A stretch of DNA of 8,828 nt from Acidobacteriota bacterium (GCA_019510535.1 JAEKKE010000389.1:1-8828), one strand, 5' to 3'; shown: positions 1 to 7,583, numbered from the stretch's first letter. Program-made: numbers and translations. Notes: generated by a model from the sequence alone, not told the origin.

Positions 1-1525
1 CCATATCGAAGCTGGGCTTCAGATCCGTTGCCAGAGACTCTGACCACTGCGGTCCGATGGAGGTCTCACCCTCCTGCGCTACGTAATGCTGGCCGTAGAT
101 ATTTGCTGCTGACGCTGCCTGCTTGGTGAAGAAACGCTCGTTCTCCCCATGCCGGTGAGGATTTTGCGACCAGAACTCTGTCTGAGGGACTGCGGCATGA
201 CGGAATGTCTCCAACGCATCGATCGGAGCTCCATGCGGCCCGCCGCTCTCCGCCTGCACTCCCAGGCCATGTTGTCCGGCCATCTGCGCGAAGACGTCAT
301 AATGATTCGCCACGATCAGGTCGGCGACCGTGCGGCGCAGATCCGTAAGAAAGCGCGTCGTTACTGAACGATCTCCCAGAATCCGACCGGTGAGTACCGG
401 CAGATTTGGAATCGGATCATACCCGCGGCGCTGCCGGAACTCTTTGTCGAATCCCTCGGTCCAGTTTGTTCCACCTAATTCCCAGCTATCCGTCGCCAGA
501 TACTTCAGGCTGTGAAAGGGCTTCGCCGCGACCAACAGTGGATCTACATTTGTCTGCCAATAGTGCTGAAAGGCGCTGCGGCTCATGTGGTCGATCGCGA
601 GGCCCTTCCACGTATCGCTTGAGGTTGAGACCTGTGCTCCGGTGTTCGTGTATCCCACGGTGAAGATCTCCCAGTCGCCCACGGGAAGATCCAGATGTAG
701 CTTGCCATCGGCAGCGGGTTGCAACCGCCGCACCTCGGCAAGAGAAGCATCGGCATATCTATGCCCATCGCGGAAGGTTGTATCGAGCCCGTCGTTCAAC
801 ATCGCCGAGCTGTCGTTCATGCTGAAGCCGCTCTCCGCCGCGGCTGCGCGAAACCGGATAGCGCTGGAATACCCATCGGCTACATGCTGTTCCGCTGCCG
901 TATGGTGGTCTCCCTGGCCGTCCTTCAGCTGAGGAGCCTTTGCCTGGCCATGGTGAAGCAGATACGCCAGGATGGCAATCTGGCGATAGAACATTCCCTG
1001 CATATGCTGTGGTTTCGGAACGTCGACTTCCTGTGTCGTTCCGCCCCTCACCACCGTCGTTGCGAAGGTCAGTGCTTTCGAGGCGTCTTCCGGTGTCACG
1101 GTCGGCCCGCCCAGGTTCCAGCCGCTCATGATGTTCAACGTGATCTCGAGCCCCAGCCTGTCGGCCTCGCGCAACGCATGTGTGTAAAGTTCAACCCATG
1201 CGGGCGAACCGAACTTTGGCCCGGCTGGAACAGGGGCGTGGCCATTTTGCGTCGCTCCACCGGCATCCACCAGCAACGCTCCGCCAAATCCTTTGGCCTT
1301 CATCTCCGTCAGGTCGTGCGTAATGGTGGCCTTATCAGTGTTGCCGTTCAGCCACCACCAGTAGCAGCGCAATCGTGCCTGCGGAGGAGGCGTCTTAAAC
1401 CCGGCGCGCAAGGCGGCAATCGAGCTTGTCTGCGATGCAATATCCGTTGGCGCAGCGCTTTGGGCATAACCGAGCGTAGAGGTTGCAGCGAAGACAAGAC
1501 CGACAAGCGCCGTTGAAACATGCAT
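1..1525 (-). CDS. GH106-type alpha-L-rhamnosidase, N-terminal 508 codons, runs off left edge
   Basis: Predicted secreted glycoside hydrolase that removes alpha-L-rhamnose from plant or microbial glycans in the periplasm or outside the cell. The frame is open from ATG 1525 down to base 2. A signal peptide (residues 1-21, ending GYA before QSA) is followed by the N-terminal block CYWWWLNGNTD (54-64) and DLTEMKAKGFGGALLVDAGG (71-90). Further blocks are GGTNWTEGFDKEF (351-363), RRGYDPIP (366-373), GVQAESGGPHGAPID (422-436), EFWSQNPHRHGENERF (about 448-463) and AASAANIYGQHYVAQE (470-485). This set and order match GH106. I did not assign catalytic glutamates; E426 and E485 are candidates. GH106 enzymes are usually around 1000 residues or more, so about half is missing. 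Start choice: AAGGG (plus-strand 1534-1538) lies 8 nt upstream of ATG 1525 and the signal peptide follows at once. It lies 129 bp downstream of the receptor gene, with a hairpin between. Confidence 0.88.
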   Translation of the reverse strand, partial: MHVSTALVGLVFAATSTLGYAQSAAPTDIASQTSSIAALRAGFKTPPPQARLRCYWWWLNGNTDKATITHDLTEMKAKGFGGALLVDAGGATQNGHAPVPAGPKFGSPAWVELYTHALREADRLGLEITLNIMSGWNLGGPTVTPEDASKALTFATTVVRGGTTQEVDVPKPQHMQGMFYRQIAILAYLLHHGQAKAPQLKDGQGDHHTAAEQHVADGYSSAIRFRAAAAESGFSMNDSSAMLNDGLDTTFRDGHRYADASLAEVRRLQPAADGKLHLDLPVGDWEIFTVGYTNTGAQVSTSSDTWKGLAIDHMSRSAFQHYWQTNVDPLLVAAKPFHSLKYLATDSWELGGTNWTEGFDKEFRQRRGYDPIPNLPVLTGRILGDRSVTTRFLTDLRRTVADLIVANHYDVFAQMAGQHGLGVQAESGGPHGAPIDALETFRHAAVPQTEFWSQNPHRHGENERFFTKQAASAANIYGQHYVAQEGETSIGPQWSESLATDLKPSFDM

Positions 1526-1606
1526 GCAGAGAGCCCTTGAATCGAAGTGTACTGAAGTTATGTGGTGCGCAAAAACGGGTATGAGCAAAGAACGCGTATG
1601 CGCAAG

Positions 1607-1638
1607 AAAGCCGCGGCCATGAATCTGGCCGCGGCTTT
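1607..1638 (-). terminator. Perfect 13-bp hairpin between receptor and GH106 genes
   Basis: AAAGCCGCGGCCA (1607-1619) pairs perfectly with TGGCCGCGGCTTT (1626-1638) across a 6-nt loop. On the minus strand the hairpin starts 16 nt after the TAA stop of the receptor gene and ends in CTTT followed by CTTGCG. The U-tract is short (TTTCTT), so it could be a rho-independent terminator, a partial terminator that lowers expression of the downstream hydrolase, or a 3'-end-protecting hairpin. On the plus strand no gene ends here, so the minus strand is preferred. Confidence 0.7.
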
Positions 1639-1654
1639 GCGGAAGGTACTACGG

Positions 1655-4600
1655 TTAGAAGTTGATACGCGCGGTCAACTGCCCGATACGCGGATCGTTT
1701 GCCTGCGTGAGTGTTACCACACCAAAGGTAGAGCTGCCCAGACCAGTTCCCGGGCCACTGAAGTTCGGCGTGTTGAAGACGTTGAAGAACTCGCCACGGA
1801 TCTCAAAGTTGGTTCCCTCACGAATCTGGAACGTCTTGAAAAGCGAGGCATCCACCAGAGGATGAATCCTCTGCCGGATGTTCAGCACCGACGAGTTATG
1901 TTGTGTGGTGTATGCCAGCCGCTGGCGATATGCCGGGACAGGCGAGAGCGAATCGCACGCCGGAGCCGAAGACGTGGACTGCACATTCACGCCGGACGTG
2001 TTCTGGTAGCAGGTGTTGAAGTAGCGTCCGTAGGATGCATTGGCCTGAGTCACCGGTCCAATGATGTCCACGTTCGAAGGCGCCGAAATCAGCCCGCCGT
2101 TCTGCGCGCGCATCACACTGTTCAGCTTCCATCCACCCAGCAGCAGACGCTCGGCATAGTTCATTCGAGAGAACTTCGGAAGTTCCAGCGTTCCAAAAAT
2201 GTTCGCCACAAGTGTTGCATTTCCATCCTGAATCGACGCCAGCTTGGTGTCGAATCCATTCAGATAGCTGGTGTGCAGCATCGTCTTCGCCCAGGTGAAG
2301 TTGCCCTGCAGCGAGAAGTAGTTCTTCATCGGCCGCTGCACCTGAATCTGTAGTGCGTTATAAGGCGCGCTTCCCACGGATGTGTACTGCGCCGTCACCG
2401 ATCCGAACTCCGGATAGGGCAGCAGCAACAGGTTACGCGCGATGGTGGCGTTGTTTAGCGTGGTTGTGCCGCTAAACTTACCCGCCATCGGGTTCGTGAC
2501 GGCGGTGTTCAGGTAGGTCACGCCGGCCGTTCCCTGGTCGTAGTACTGCTGCGGCAGGTAGTTGATGTTCCGGTTGACTTCAAGCCGGGTCGGACGTGCA
2601 CCGACATACGCCACCTGTAGCACGGTGTTGCCCACCAGTTGCTGCTGTATGCTGGCCGACCACTGCGCGCTCTTCGGTTGCACATGGTTCTGGTCGACAT
2701 AGCTGACGCTCTGTCCAAGCGAGGTTGCAAGTCCAAGCGAGCTTCCGGTCGGTAGCGTTACGCCTGAAGGAAACGGATTGCTCAGCGAATTTAGCGGAGC
2801 GCTGGTGCTGTAGTTGTTGTAGCTGGTCGTCTGGCTGAAACCGGTGCCGATCGGCGACTCCAGCGTATTAAAGTAGATGATGCCAAAGCCTCCGCGCACC
2901 ACTGTGGCATTGGTTGCCTGGTAGGCCAGACCCACGCGGGGCTGGAAGTTATTCCAGTCACGAGGATAGGGGAAGCGGTTGCTGCTGCTGGTGTATTGCA
3001 GACCGCCATTCAGCGTCAGACCCGTGACGGACGCCTGCAGCGGATTCTGGCAAGTGGTGCAGAAGCCGGTCACCATCTTGTTGTAGCGCTCCGTGAACGG
3101 CGACTCATAATCCCAACGCGCGCCCAGATTCAGCGTCAGCTTCGGAGTGATGCGCCAATCGTCCTGTACAAACGGAGCGATATAAATCTGCTGCAGGGCG
3201 AATGCTGCCTGGATGTTGTAGCTCACCGAGGAATGCGCTCCCAGCAGGAACGACGCAAATGGGTCGCCAGAGCTTGCGTCCGATCCGACGTTCACGCTGA
3301 CCGAGTTCTTCTGTGTGAAGCGGCGGTCGAAGTTGAATGCTCCCAGTCCGCTTTGCGGGTTCTGGACGTTGTAACGGATCAGGTTGCCGTCGAAGCCAAC
3401 CCGCAGCGTATGACGGCCCACGCTCTTGGTCAGGATCTCGGCCCACGCCGCCGTCATGTTCGTGCTCACCTGGCCGCCCGCACCGGCTGCCAGGCCGGCA
3501 TAGCTGTCTGAATTGAAGCTGATGCCGGGAAATGAGGTGTACGGCAGACCTGTGCTGGAGATTCCGATCGACGAAAGATCGAAGTTCTGGTTACCCGGAT
3601 AGGTCAAGCCGAACGGATGCCACAGGACACCAATGCGAGAGTCCAGTACCAGCGTCGGAGAGAACTGGTGCACATCGTCGAGGCTTCCGCCGCGGTTGTT
3701 GCGATACACGCTGTACCCATAGCCCGTCGGTCCGATCCCTTTCGGGAAGCCCTGCATCGGGTAGTTCTGCGTCAATCCGGAGCGGAACAGAATTGCCGAC
3801 AGCTTGTTCCTGCTTCCAATCGCCTGATCGAAGCGGACGATGAAGGACGGATAGGTGCTCGGATAAGAGGTCTGCGTCGAGATGTAGTTCGGAATTGTCA
3901 GCGCGGTCGCGCCGGCCACGTTCGGAGTTGGGAAGTATGAGGCGATTGTCGATGAGGCAGAGTTGATGCGCGATGCGATGTTGTTATTGGCAAAGTAAAC
4001 AGTGCGGTTGCCGCTGGAATCGACCGGCGAGTTCGGATCGTAAAGCTGGATGCCCGACTGGCACTGTCCGCTGGTATTGAAGCCGCCGGTGCACAGGGCG
4101 GAGAAGTCGCCCGCACGCTCCGCGGTGGTTGGTACACGCGACGTGTAGTTGATCGCCGTATGTGAGGCATAGCGTTCAAACGCAACCAGGAAAAAGCTCT
4201 TTTCCTGGCCGTTGTACAGGAATGGAATCCGTACCGGTCCATCGAAGACAAGGCCCGTTTGGCTCAACTGATCGTTGTTGCGGGCTGCCTTGTTCGGGGC
4301 CTTCTCGTAGGTGTTCGCATTCAGATAGGTGTTCTGGAAGGAGTAATAGGCGGCGCCATGGTAGGCGTTGGTTCCGTTGCGGACCACCGTGTTGGTCACG
4401 GTCCCGTTGCCGTGGCCGATCTGTGCGTCGAAGATGGAGGTCTGCACCTTCACCTCCTGCACTGCTTCGGGTGACGGAACAAAGCCGGTGTACGAAGCGC
4501 CCGAAAGGCGTTCGGCCGGGTCATCAGGAATGCCGTTTAGCGTCAGGCGATTGTGGCCGCCGCTGCCGTTGGTCGTGACCTGTACCGCAACGCCCGAGAA

Positions 4601-5164
4601 GGGGTTGGTGAACTGGCTGGACTTGCCCTGGAAGTAGCCGCCCGATCCGGTATTGATCACGCCCGCCGCCAGGGTCGCCAGCACAAAGGGATTGCGGCCC
4701 ACGTTCGGCAGGTCGGTAACCTCCTGCGTGCTTAGGGTTGTCGCAATGTTCGGCGAGCCCGCATCCAGAAGAGTATTGGAGCTTGCCGCAACATTGACCG
4801 TTTCCGTTGCGGCTCCCGGCTCGATCTGGAAGTCGATCTGCTGCAGGTTGCCGGCGGTCAGAATCACACCCGTATGGCTTGTGGACTTGAAGCCACCAGC
4901 CGTGGTGGTTACTGTGTAGGTTCCTGGGTTAAGCGAGGCAAAGGTATACGCGCCGGCTCCGTTTGTTTTGGCCAGCGTCTTGAAATGGGTGGACGTCTCT
5001 TCCGCGACTACTTCGGCCCCCGGAATAACAGCGCCCGTCGAGTCGGTCACCTGTCCCTGGATTGACCCCAGGTAGCGTTGTGCATACCCCAGGGGAACGG
5101 CAAGGAGAAGAATCAGGAGCAGGGCAGGGAATCGCCTTCTCCCAAAGATGGGTTGGTTCTGCAT
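1655..5164 (-). CDS. Oar-like TonB-dependent outer-membrane receptor with carboxypeptidase-regulatory-like domain
   Basis: Complete 1169-residue outer-membrane protein, probably a TonB-dependent transporter or adhesin for large ligands such as glycan fragments. Signal peptide: residues 1-28 (RRR, then a leucine-rich core, ending GYA before Q). A carboxypeptidase-regulatory-like beta-sandwich follows at about 32-117 (GSIQGQVTDSTGAVIPGAEV, GAYTFASLNPGTYTV). A plug-like region spans about 120-265 (LPNVGRNPF, NRLTLNGIPDD, PSPEAVQEVKVQ, GNGTVTNTVVRNGTNAYHG). A long beta-barrel runs to the C-terminus, which ends ARINF with the terminal phenylalanine usual for barrel proteins. The size fits acidobacterial Oar-like receptors. 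Start choice: GGAGG (plus-strand 5171-5175) lies 6 nt before ATG 5164. No SusD-like partner is present. GH106 follows on the same strand and a membrane regulator is divergent, suggesting a glycan-related role. The substrate is inferred from context only. Confidence 0.93.
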   Translation of the reverse strand: MQNQPIFGRRRFPALLLILLLAVPLGYAQRYLGSIQGQVTDSTGAVIPGAEVVAEETSTHFKTLAKTNGAGAYTFASLNPGTYTVTTTAGGFKSTSHTGVILTAGNLQQIDFQIEPGAATETVNVAASSNTLLDAGSPNIATTLSTQEVTDLPNVGRNPFVLATLAAGVINTGSGGYFQGKSSQFTNPFSGVAVQVTTNGSGGHNRLTLNGIPDDPAERLSGASYTGFVPSPEAVQEVKVQTSIFDAQIGHGNGTVTNTVVRNGTNAYHGAAYYSFQNTYLNANTYEKAPNKAARNNDQLSQTGLVFDGPVRIPFLYNGQEKSFFLVAFERYASHTAINYTSRVPTTAERAGDFSALCTGGFNTSGQCQSGIQLYDPNSPVDSSGNRTVYFANNNIASRINSASSTIASYFPTPNVAGATALTIPNYISTQTSYPSTYPSFIVRFDQAIGSRNKLSAILFRSGLTQNYPMQGFPKGIGPTGYGYSVYRNNRGGSLDDVHQFSPTLVLDSRIGVLWHPFGLTYPGNQNFDLSSIGISSTGLPYTSFPGISFNSDSYAGLAAGAGGQVSTNMTAAWAEILTKSVGRHTLRVGFDGNLIRYNVQNPQSGLGAFNFDRRFTQKNSVSVNVGSDASSGDPFASFLLGAHSSVSYNIQAAFALQQIYIAPFVQDDWRITPKLTLNLGARWDYESPFTERYNKMVTGFCTTCQNPLQASVTGLTLNGGLQYTSSSNRFPYPRDWNNFQPRVGLAYQATNATVVRGGFGIIYFNTLESPIGTGFSQTTSYNNYSTSAPLNSLSNPFPSGVTLPTGSSLGLATSLGQSVSYVDQNHVQPKSAQWSASIQQQLVGNTVLQVAYVGARPTRLEVNRNINYLPQQYYDQGTAGVTYLNTAVTNPMAGKFSGTTTLNNATIARNLLLLPYPEFGSVTAQYTSVGSAPYNALQIQVQRPMKNYFSLQGNFTWAKTMLHTSYLNGFDTKLASIQDGNATLVANIFGTLELPKFSRMNYAERLLLGGWKLNSVMRAQNGGLISAPSNVDIIGPVTQANASYGRYFNTCYQNTSGVNVQSTSSAPACDSLSPVPAYRQRLAYTTQHNSSVLNIRQRIHPLVDASLFKTFQIREGTNFEIRGEFFNVFNTPNFSGPGTGLGSSTFGVVTLTQANDPRIGQLTARINF

Positions 5165-5234
5165 GAACTGCCTCCAAAGTGTTTCTTTGAATGGCAGTCA
5201 TCCTCTTTTTTGCGAAAAACGACAGACAAGTTAA

Positions 5235-5267
5235 TTTACCGGAAGACCACAGGTAAACCTAACCTGT
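5235..5267. promoter_or_regulatory. Two interlocked inverted repeats, candidate operator
   Basis: TTTACC (5235-5240) and GGTAAA (5252-5257) form one inverted repeat with an 11-bp spacer. ACAGGT (5249-5254) and ACCTGT (5262-5267) form another with a 7-bp spacer. They share bases 5252-5254. Their position in a divergent promoter region next to a predicted DNA-binding protein makes an operator plausible. Six-base arms do arise by chance, so this is a candidate only. Confidence 0.35.
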
Positions 5268-5313
5268 TAAGACTCGTCCATTACCTTTGAAATCAGCGAG
5301 TTAAAGATAAGTG

Positions 5314-5341
5314 TTCGAATGCGGACACCTGGTGCTATGCT
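5314..5341 (+). promoter_or_regulatory. Candidate promoter of the membrane regulator
   Basis: An extended -10 (TG C TATGCT, hexamer 5336-5341) lies 30 bp before ATG 5372. The best -35 candidate is TTCGAA (5314-5319) with a 16-bp spacer, only 3 of 6 matches to TTGACA. The same TATGCT hexamer occurs in the stronger candidate upstream of the VOC gene at 6756. Confidence 0.3.
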
Positions 5342-5371
5342 CGTGAAACACACCCCGTTTTAGGTAGCAGA

Positions 5372-6700
5372 ATGGCAGCAAGGTCGGAGACCGTAGTGGA
5401 TGAGGAGGAGGCGAAAGCCCCTCTCCCGGAGCTCTCTGTCCGCCGCGCTCTCGTCGACCGCGTCGCCGGCAGCTCCCACTTCGCTCGGTCGGCTCGCCTC
5501 CGCGACTTCCTTCTTTATGTCGGTCACGAGTCCCTGAAACCCCATGCTCCCGAGATCCACGAGCAGGAGATCGGTGTTCGTGTCTTCGGCCGCTCCGCCA
5601 GTTACGACCGCAGCCAGGACAATATTGTCCGCGTCAACGCGACCGAGCTCCGCCGCCGCATCGAGACCTACTTTGCGACCGAGGGTGCAACCGAGCCTCT
5701 GATCTTTTCCATCCCGCGTGGCGGCTACCTGCCCGTCTTCCGTTGGCGCACAGCACCTGCCGAGAAAACGTTCTCTGTCCCGCAGGAGAAGCCGGACCTT
5801 CCCCCATCCGCTCCGCCGGTGGAAGCTCTTCCCGCTTCGCGCATCTGGCTCTGGGTCAGCCTCTGCGGTGTGCTTGCCATAGCCTGCGGCATTCTGCTCT
5901 GGCAAAACTATGGCCTGCGGAAGAAGACCGACCTATGGGCAGAGCGTCCCGCTACAGCCGCCTTCTGGACCGCGTTTGCCCAAGCTGCTCCGCAGACCGA
6001 TATCGTCCTCCCCGACGCCTCCGTCAGCATGAGCGAAGAGATGCGCGGCAAGCCCCTTACGCTCAGCGACTATCTCGACCGCAACTACATCCATCGCTCC
6101 GAGGAGATGACTCCCGACCGCCGGCAGGATCTGGAGACCATCTTCAACCACAACCTGGTGACGCTGGGGGACTTCCACGCAGCCCAACAGATCCTGAACC
6201 TCGCGCCCATCGCACCTCGCCTCCGCCTTACCCTGGCGCGCTTTTACGAAGCCGACTCCATCAAGCGCGACAACGTCATTCTGATCGGCGGCAAGAAGGC
6301 CAATCCCTGGGCTCGCCTCTTTGATGAACAGTTGAACTTCAGTCTGGAGTACGACGGCGCGCACAACCAGGCCTATGTGAAAAACCGCAGTCCGGTCGCA
6401 GGCGAAGACGCGCAATACGCTCCGGTAATGGACCGCAACGCTATTACGGCCTACTGCGTCGTTGACTACCTTCCCAATCCAAGCCGTACCGGTAAAGCCA
6501 TCCTGCTCGCCGGCACAGACTCGGATGCTACGGCTGCCGCAGCCGAATTTCTCACCTCTGAAAAGGGAATCCTCAGCCTGAGAGCGCGGACCGGATCGAG
6601 GGAGATCCCATACTTCGAAGCGGTCCTAAAGACCTCGCGCCTCAGCGGAACCTCCTTCAACGCTGAACTCCTCGCCATCCGCTCTTTGAAAGATCGTTAG
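5372..6700 (+). CDS. Predicted winged-helix membrane regulator with periplasmic domain of unknown fold
   Basis: A 442-residue protein, likely a one-component transcription regulator that spans the inner membrane. Residues about 24-125 (RALVDRVAGSSHF, RLRDFLLYVGHES, EIGVRVFGRSASYDRSQDN, IVRVNATELRRRIETYF, FSIPRGGYLPVF) resemble the winged-helix-like N-terminal domain common in acidobacterial membrane proteins. A Pro-rich linker (about 139-155) leads to one hydrophobic helix (about 158-178). The C-terminal 260 residues match no family I can name; notable blocks are LPDASVSMSEEM (213-224), ILIGGKKANPWARLFDE (303-319) and GKAILLAGTDSDATAAAAEF (374-393). The topology requires the N-terminus inside, but the positive charges (RKK) lie after the helix, so the positive-inside rule does not support it clearly. 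ATG 5372 has AGG at 5362-5364, 7 nt upstream. It is divergent from the receptor gene, as local regulators often are. The regulatory role is inferred. Confidence 0.75.
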   Translation: MAARSETVVDEEEAKAPLPELSVRRALVDRVAGSSHFARSARLRDFLLYVGHESLKPHAPEIHEQEIGVRVFGRSASYDRSQDNIVRVNATELRRRIETYFATEGATEPLIFSIPRGGYLPVFRWRTAPAEKTFSVPQEKPDLPPSAPPVEALPASRIWLWVSLCGVLAIACGILLWQNYGLRKKTDLWAERPATAAFWTAFAQAAPQTDIVLPDASVSMSEEMRGKPLTLSDYLDRNYIHRSEEMTPDRRQDLETIFNHNLVTLGDFHAAQQILNLAPIAPRLRLTLARFYEADSIKRDNVILIGGKKANPWARLFDEQLNFSLEYDGAHNQAYVKNRSPVAGEDAQYAPVMDRNAITAYCVVDYLPNPSRTGKAILLAGTDSDATAAAAEFLTSEKGILSLRARTGSREIPYFEAVLKTSRLSGTSFNAELLAIRSLKDR

Positions 6701-6732
6701 GCTATCGACAAATTCGCCTTCGCTGAGAGTCT

Positions 6733-6761
6733 TTGCCTCTTCAAGCCACTTGCCCTATGCT
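6733..6761 (+). promoter_or_regulatory. Sigma-70-like promoter of the VOC gene
   Basis: TTGCCT (6733-6738), an exact 17-bp spacer and TATGCT (6756-6761), 23 bp before ATG 6785. Both hexamers match the consensus at four positions, which suggests the VOC gene can be transcribed independently of the regulator gene ending at 6700. Confidence 0.55.
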
Positions 6762-6784
6762 GATAGGCCAAGAGGCATCCCACC

Positions 6785-7159
6785 ATGCTCGGCTCACAAC
6801 CCATCATCGCGTTCGTTCCCACCAAAGACTTCCGGAAAGCCCGCAGCTTCTACGAACAGACACTCGGTCTGCGTTTTGTGTCGGACGACGGATTCGCACT
6901 TGTCTTTGACGCGAATGGCGTCATGCTTCGTATCGCTAAAGCGTCGGAGTTCAAGCCGCAGCCCTTTACCATCCTGGGCTGGAGGGTCGATGACATCGGT
7001 GACTTCGCCGGCCAGCTTTCGGCGAAAGGCATCACCTTTGAACGGTACGGCTTTCTTCAACAGGATGGCATCGGGATATGGACCTCGCCTGACGGAGCGA
7101 AGGTCGCCTGGTTCAAAGACCCAGACGGCAATCTCCTCTCCATCTCGCAGCATCCGTAG
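6785..7159 (+). CDS. VOC-superfamily (glyoxalase/bleomycin-resistance fold) small protein
   Basis: A 124-residue soluble protein of the vicinal-oxygen-chelate superfamily. The first beta-alpha-beta unit reads IIAFVPTKDFRKARSFYEQ followed by TLGLRFV (7-32). The second has FTILGWRVDDI (61-71) and closes with VAWFKDPDGNLLSISQ (107-122), the F-DPDGN signature of the fold. The length is right for a single two-module VOC domain. The early histidine used as metal ligand in glyoxalase I is absent (AF at 9-10) and I see no full metal triad, so glyoxalase activity should not be assumed; a binding or resistance protein is equally possible. AGAGG (6771-6775) lies 9 nt before ATG 6785. It has its own promoter candidate and a terminator overlapping the stop, so it looks monocistronic and unrelated to the glycan locus. 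Confidence 0.85.
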   Translation: MLGSQPIIAFVPTKDFRKARSFYEQTLGLRFVSDDGFALVFDANGVMLRIAKASEFKPQPFTILGWRVDDIGDFAGQLSAKGITFERYGFLQQDGIGIWTSPDGAKVAWFKDPDGNLLSISQHP

Positions 7160-7179
7160 AGCGGTAGGCTCTGTTTTTT
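7158..7179 (+). terminator. Rho-independent terminator of the VOC gene
   Basis: AGAGC (7158-7162) pairs with GCTCT (7168-7172) over a GGTAG loop, followed by G and six T (7174-7179) and further T-rich sequence. The stem is short (5 bp) but the U-tract is good. It overlaps the TAG stop of the VOC gene at 7157-7159. Confidence 0.55.
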
Positions 7180-7183
7180 GTTT

Positions 7184-7252
7184 GTCATTTCGTAGCGACC
7201 AAAGGGAGCGGAGAAATCTGCTTCTCTACCGATATCCCTTTGGAGTTGTCGC
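7184..7252. repeat. Hairpin-forming intergenic repeat (GTCATTTCG...GAGAAATCTGC type)
   Basis: Starts GTCATTTCG, with GGAGAAATCTGC at 7210-7221. This wording resembles dispersed intergenic repeats of the GTCATTCCGA...GAGGAATCTGC kind that I recall from Acidobacteria and some other phyla. CCAAAGGGA (7199-7207) pairs with TCCCTTTGG (7235-7243), GCGAC (7195-7199) with GTCGC (7248-7252), and GAGAA (7211-7215) with TTCTC (7222-7226), giving a branched or bulged hairpin. Only one copy is in this window, so its repeat status rests on recollection. Confidence 0.5.
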
Positions 7253-7257
7253 CCGCT

Positions 7258-7371
7258 AGAGCATTCTTCCTGTGGGTGTAGAGTAGGGTTTCCATATCTA
7301 TGGGCGTTTTCTGCAATGAAAACGCCGCTGCACGCCTCTTCCGGGATACCCAGCAACAGGAAAAATGCTCT
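7258..7371. repeat. 114-bp inverted-terminal repeat element, copy 1
   Basis: Left end AGAGCATTCTTCCTGT (7258-7273) and right end ACAGGAAAAATGCTCT (7356-7371) are inverted repeats matching at 15 of 16 positions. A central hairpin, GGCGTTTTC (7303-7311) and GAAAACGCC (7318-7326) with a TGCAAT loop, lies near the middle. The element encodes nothing convincing. Copy 2 at 7584 has the same length and about 84% identity (18 differences counted by hand, no gaps). It has the form of a MITE-like or REP-like non-autonomous element. No clear target-site duplication is visible. Confidence 0.85.
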
Positions 7372-7583
7372 GAATAGTGCAAAACCATCCAGCATGCATG
7401 CATTGCGTGAAAATCTCCACACGTTGTATCGCGATTTAACGATCTTTTCTCTCTCCTTTCTCAGAACATGCAGAGGCCGCGAATAGCGTAACCCTACCGC
7501 ATCCGTAACTTCCCCCAGGAAGCAGCAATCCTGCTGCATGACGGATGACACTGCATGTTCACAACTTGGAGAGCTATGACGAT
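7372..7583. other. Non-coding spacer between repeat copies, with a composite hairpin
   Basis: No convincing gene lies here. It contains the palindrome TGCATGCA near 7395, an AT-rich pyrimidine tract around 7430-7465, and a composite hairpin at 7500-7547. The outer arms of the hairpin are CATCCGT (7500-7506) and ACGGATG (7541-7547). The inner arms are GCAGCA (7522-7527) and TGCTGC (7532-7537) over a 4-nt ATCC loop. The 3' part holds GGAG (7568-7571), the likely ribosome binding site of the following receptor gene. The promoter of that gene should be here, but I could not pick one with confidence. Confidence 0.5.

Larger units (their letters stand above)
5165..5371. promoter_or_regulatory. Divergent intergenic region between receptor and regulator genes
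   Basis: This 207-bp stretch is more AT-rich than the flanking genes and must hold the starts of both divergent transcripts. Besides the receptor's GGAGG (5171-5175) and the inverted repeats listed separately, a weak minus-strand promoter candidate is visible: TTTACC, a 17-bp spacer and TTAACT, lying over the inverted repeats. No open frame of note lies here. Confidence 0.6.

Noticed and set aside
719..1516. 265-residue plus-strand open frame opposite the GH106 gene
   Set aside because: Cys- and Arg-rich composition typical of antisense frames in GC-rich DNA. The minus strand has continuous GH106 motifs over the same interval.
1562..2353. Long plus-strand open frame opposite the receptor gene's 3' end
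   Set aside because: Arg- and Val-rich, no recognisable domain, and fully antisense to a receptor gene with clear homology and codon structure.
5360..5905. Minus-strand 181-residue open frame opposite the regulator
   Set aside because: No domain, no ribosome binding site seen, and it overlaps the DNA-binding and membrane segments of the regulator in antisense.
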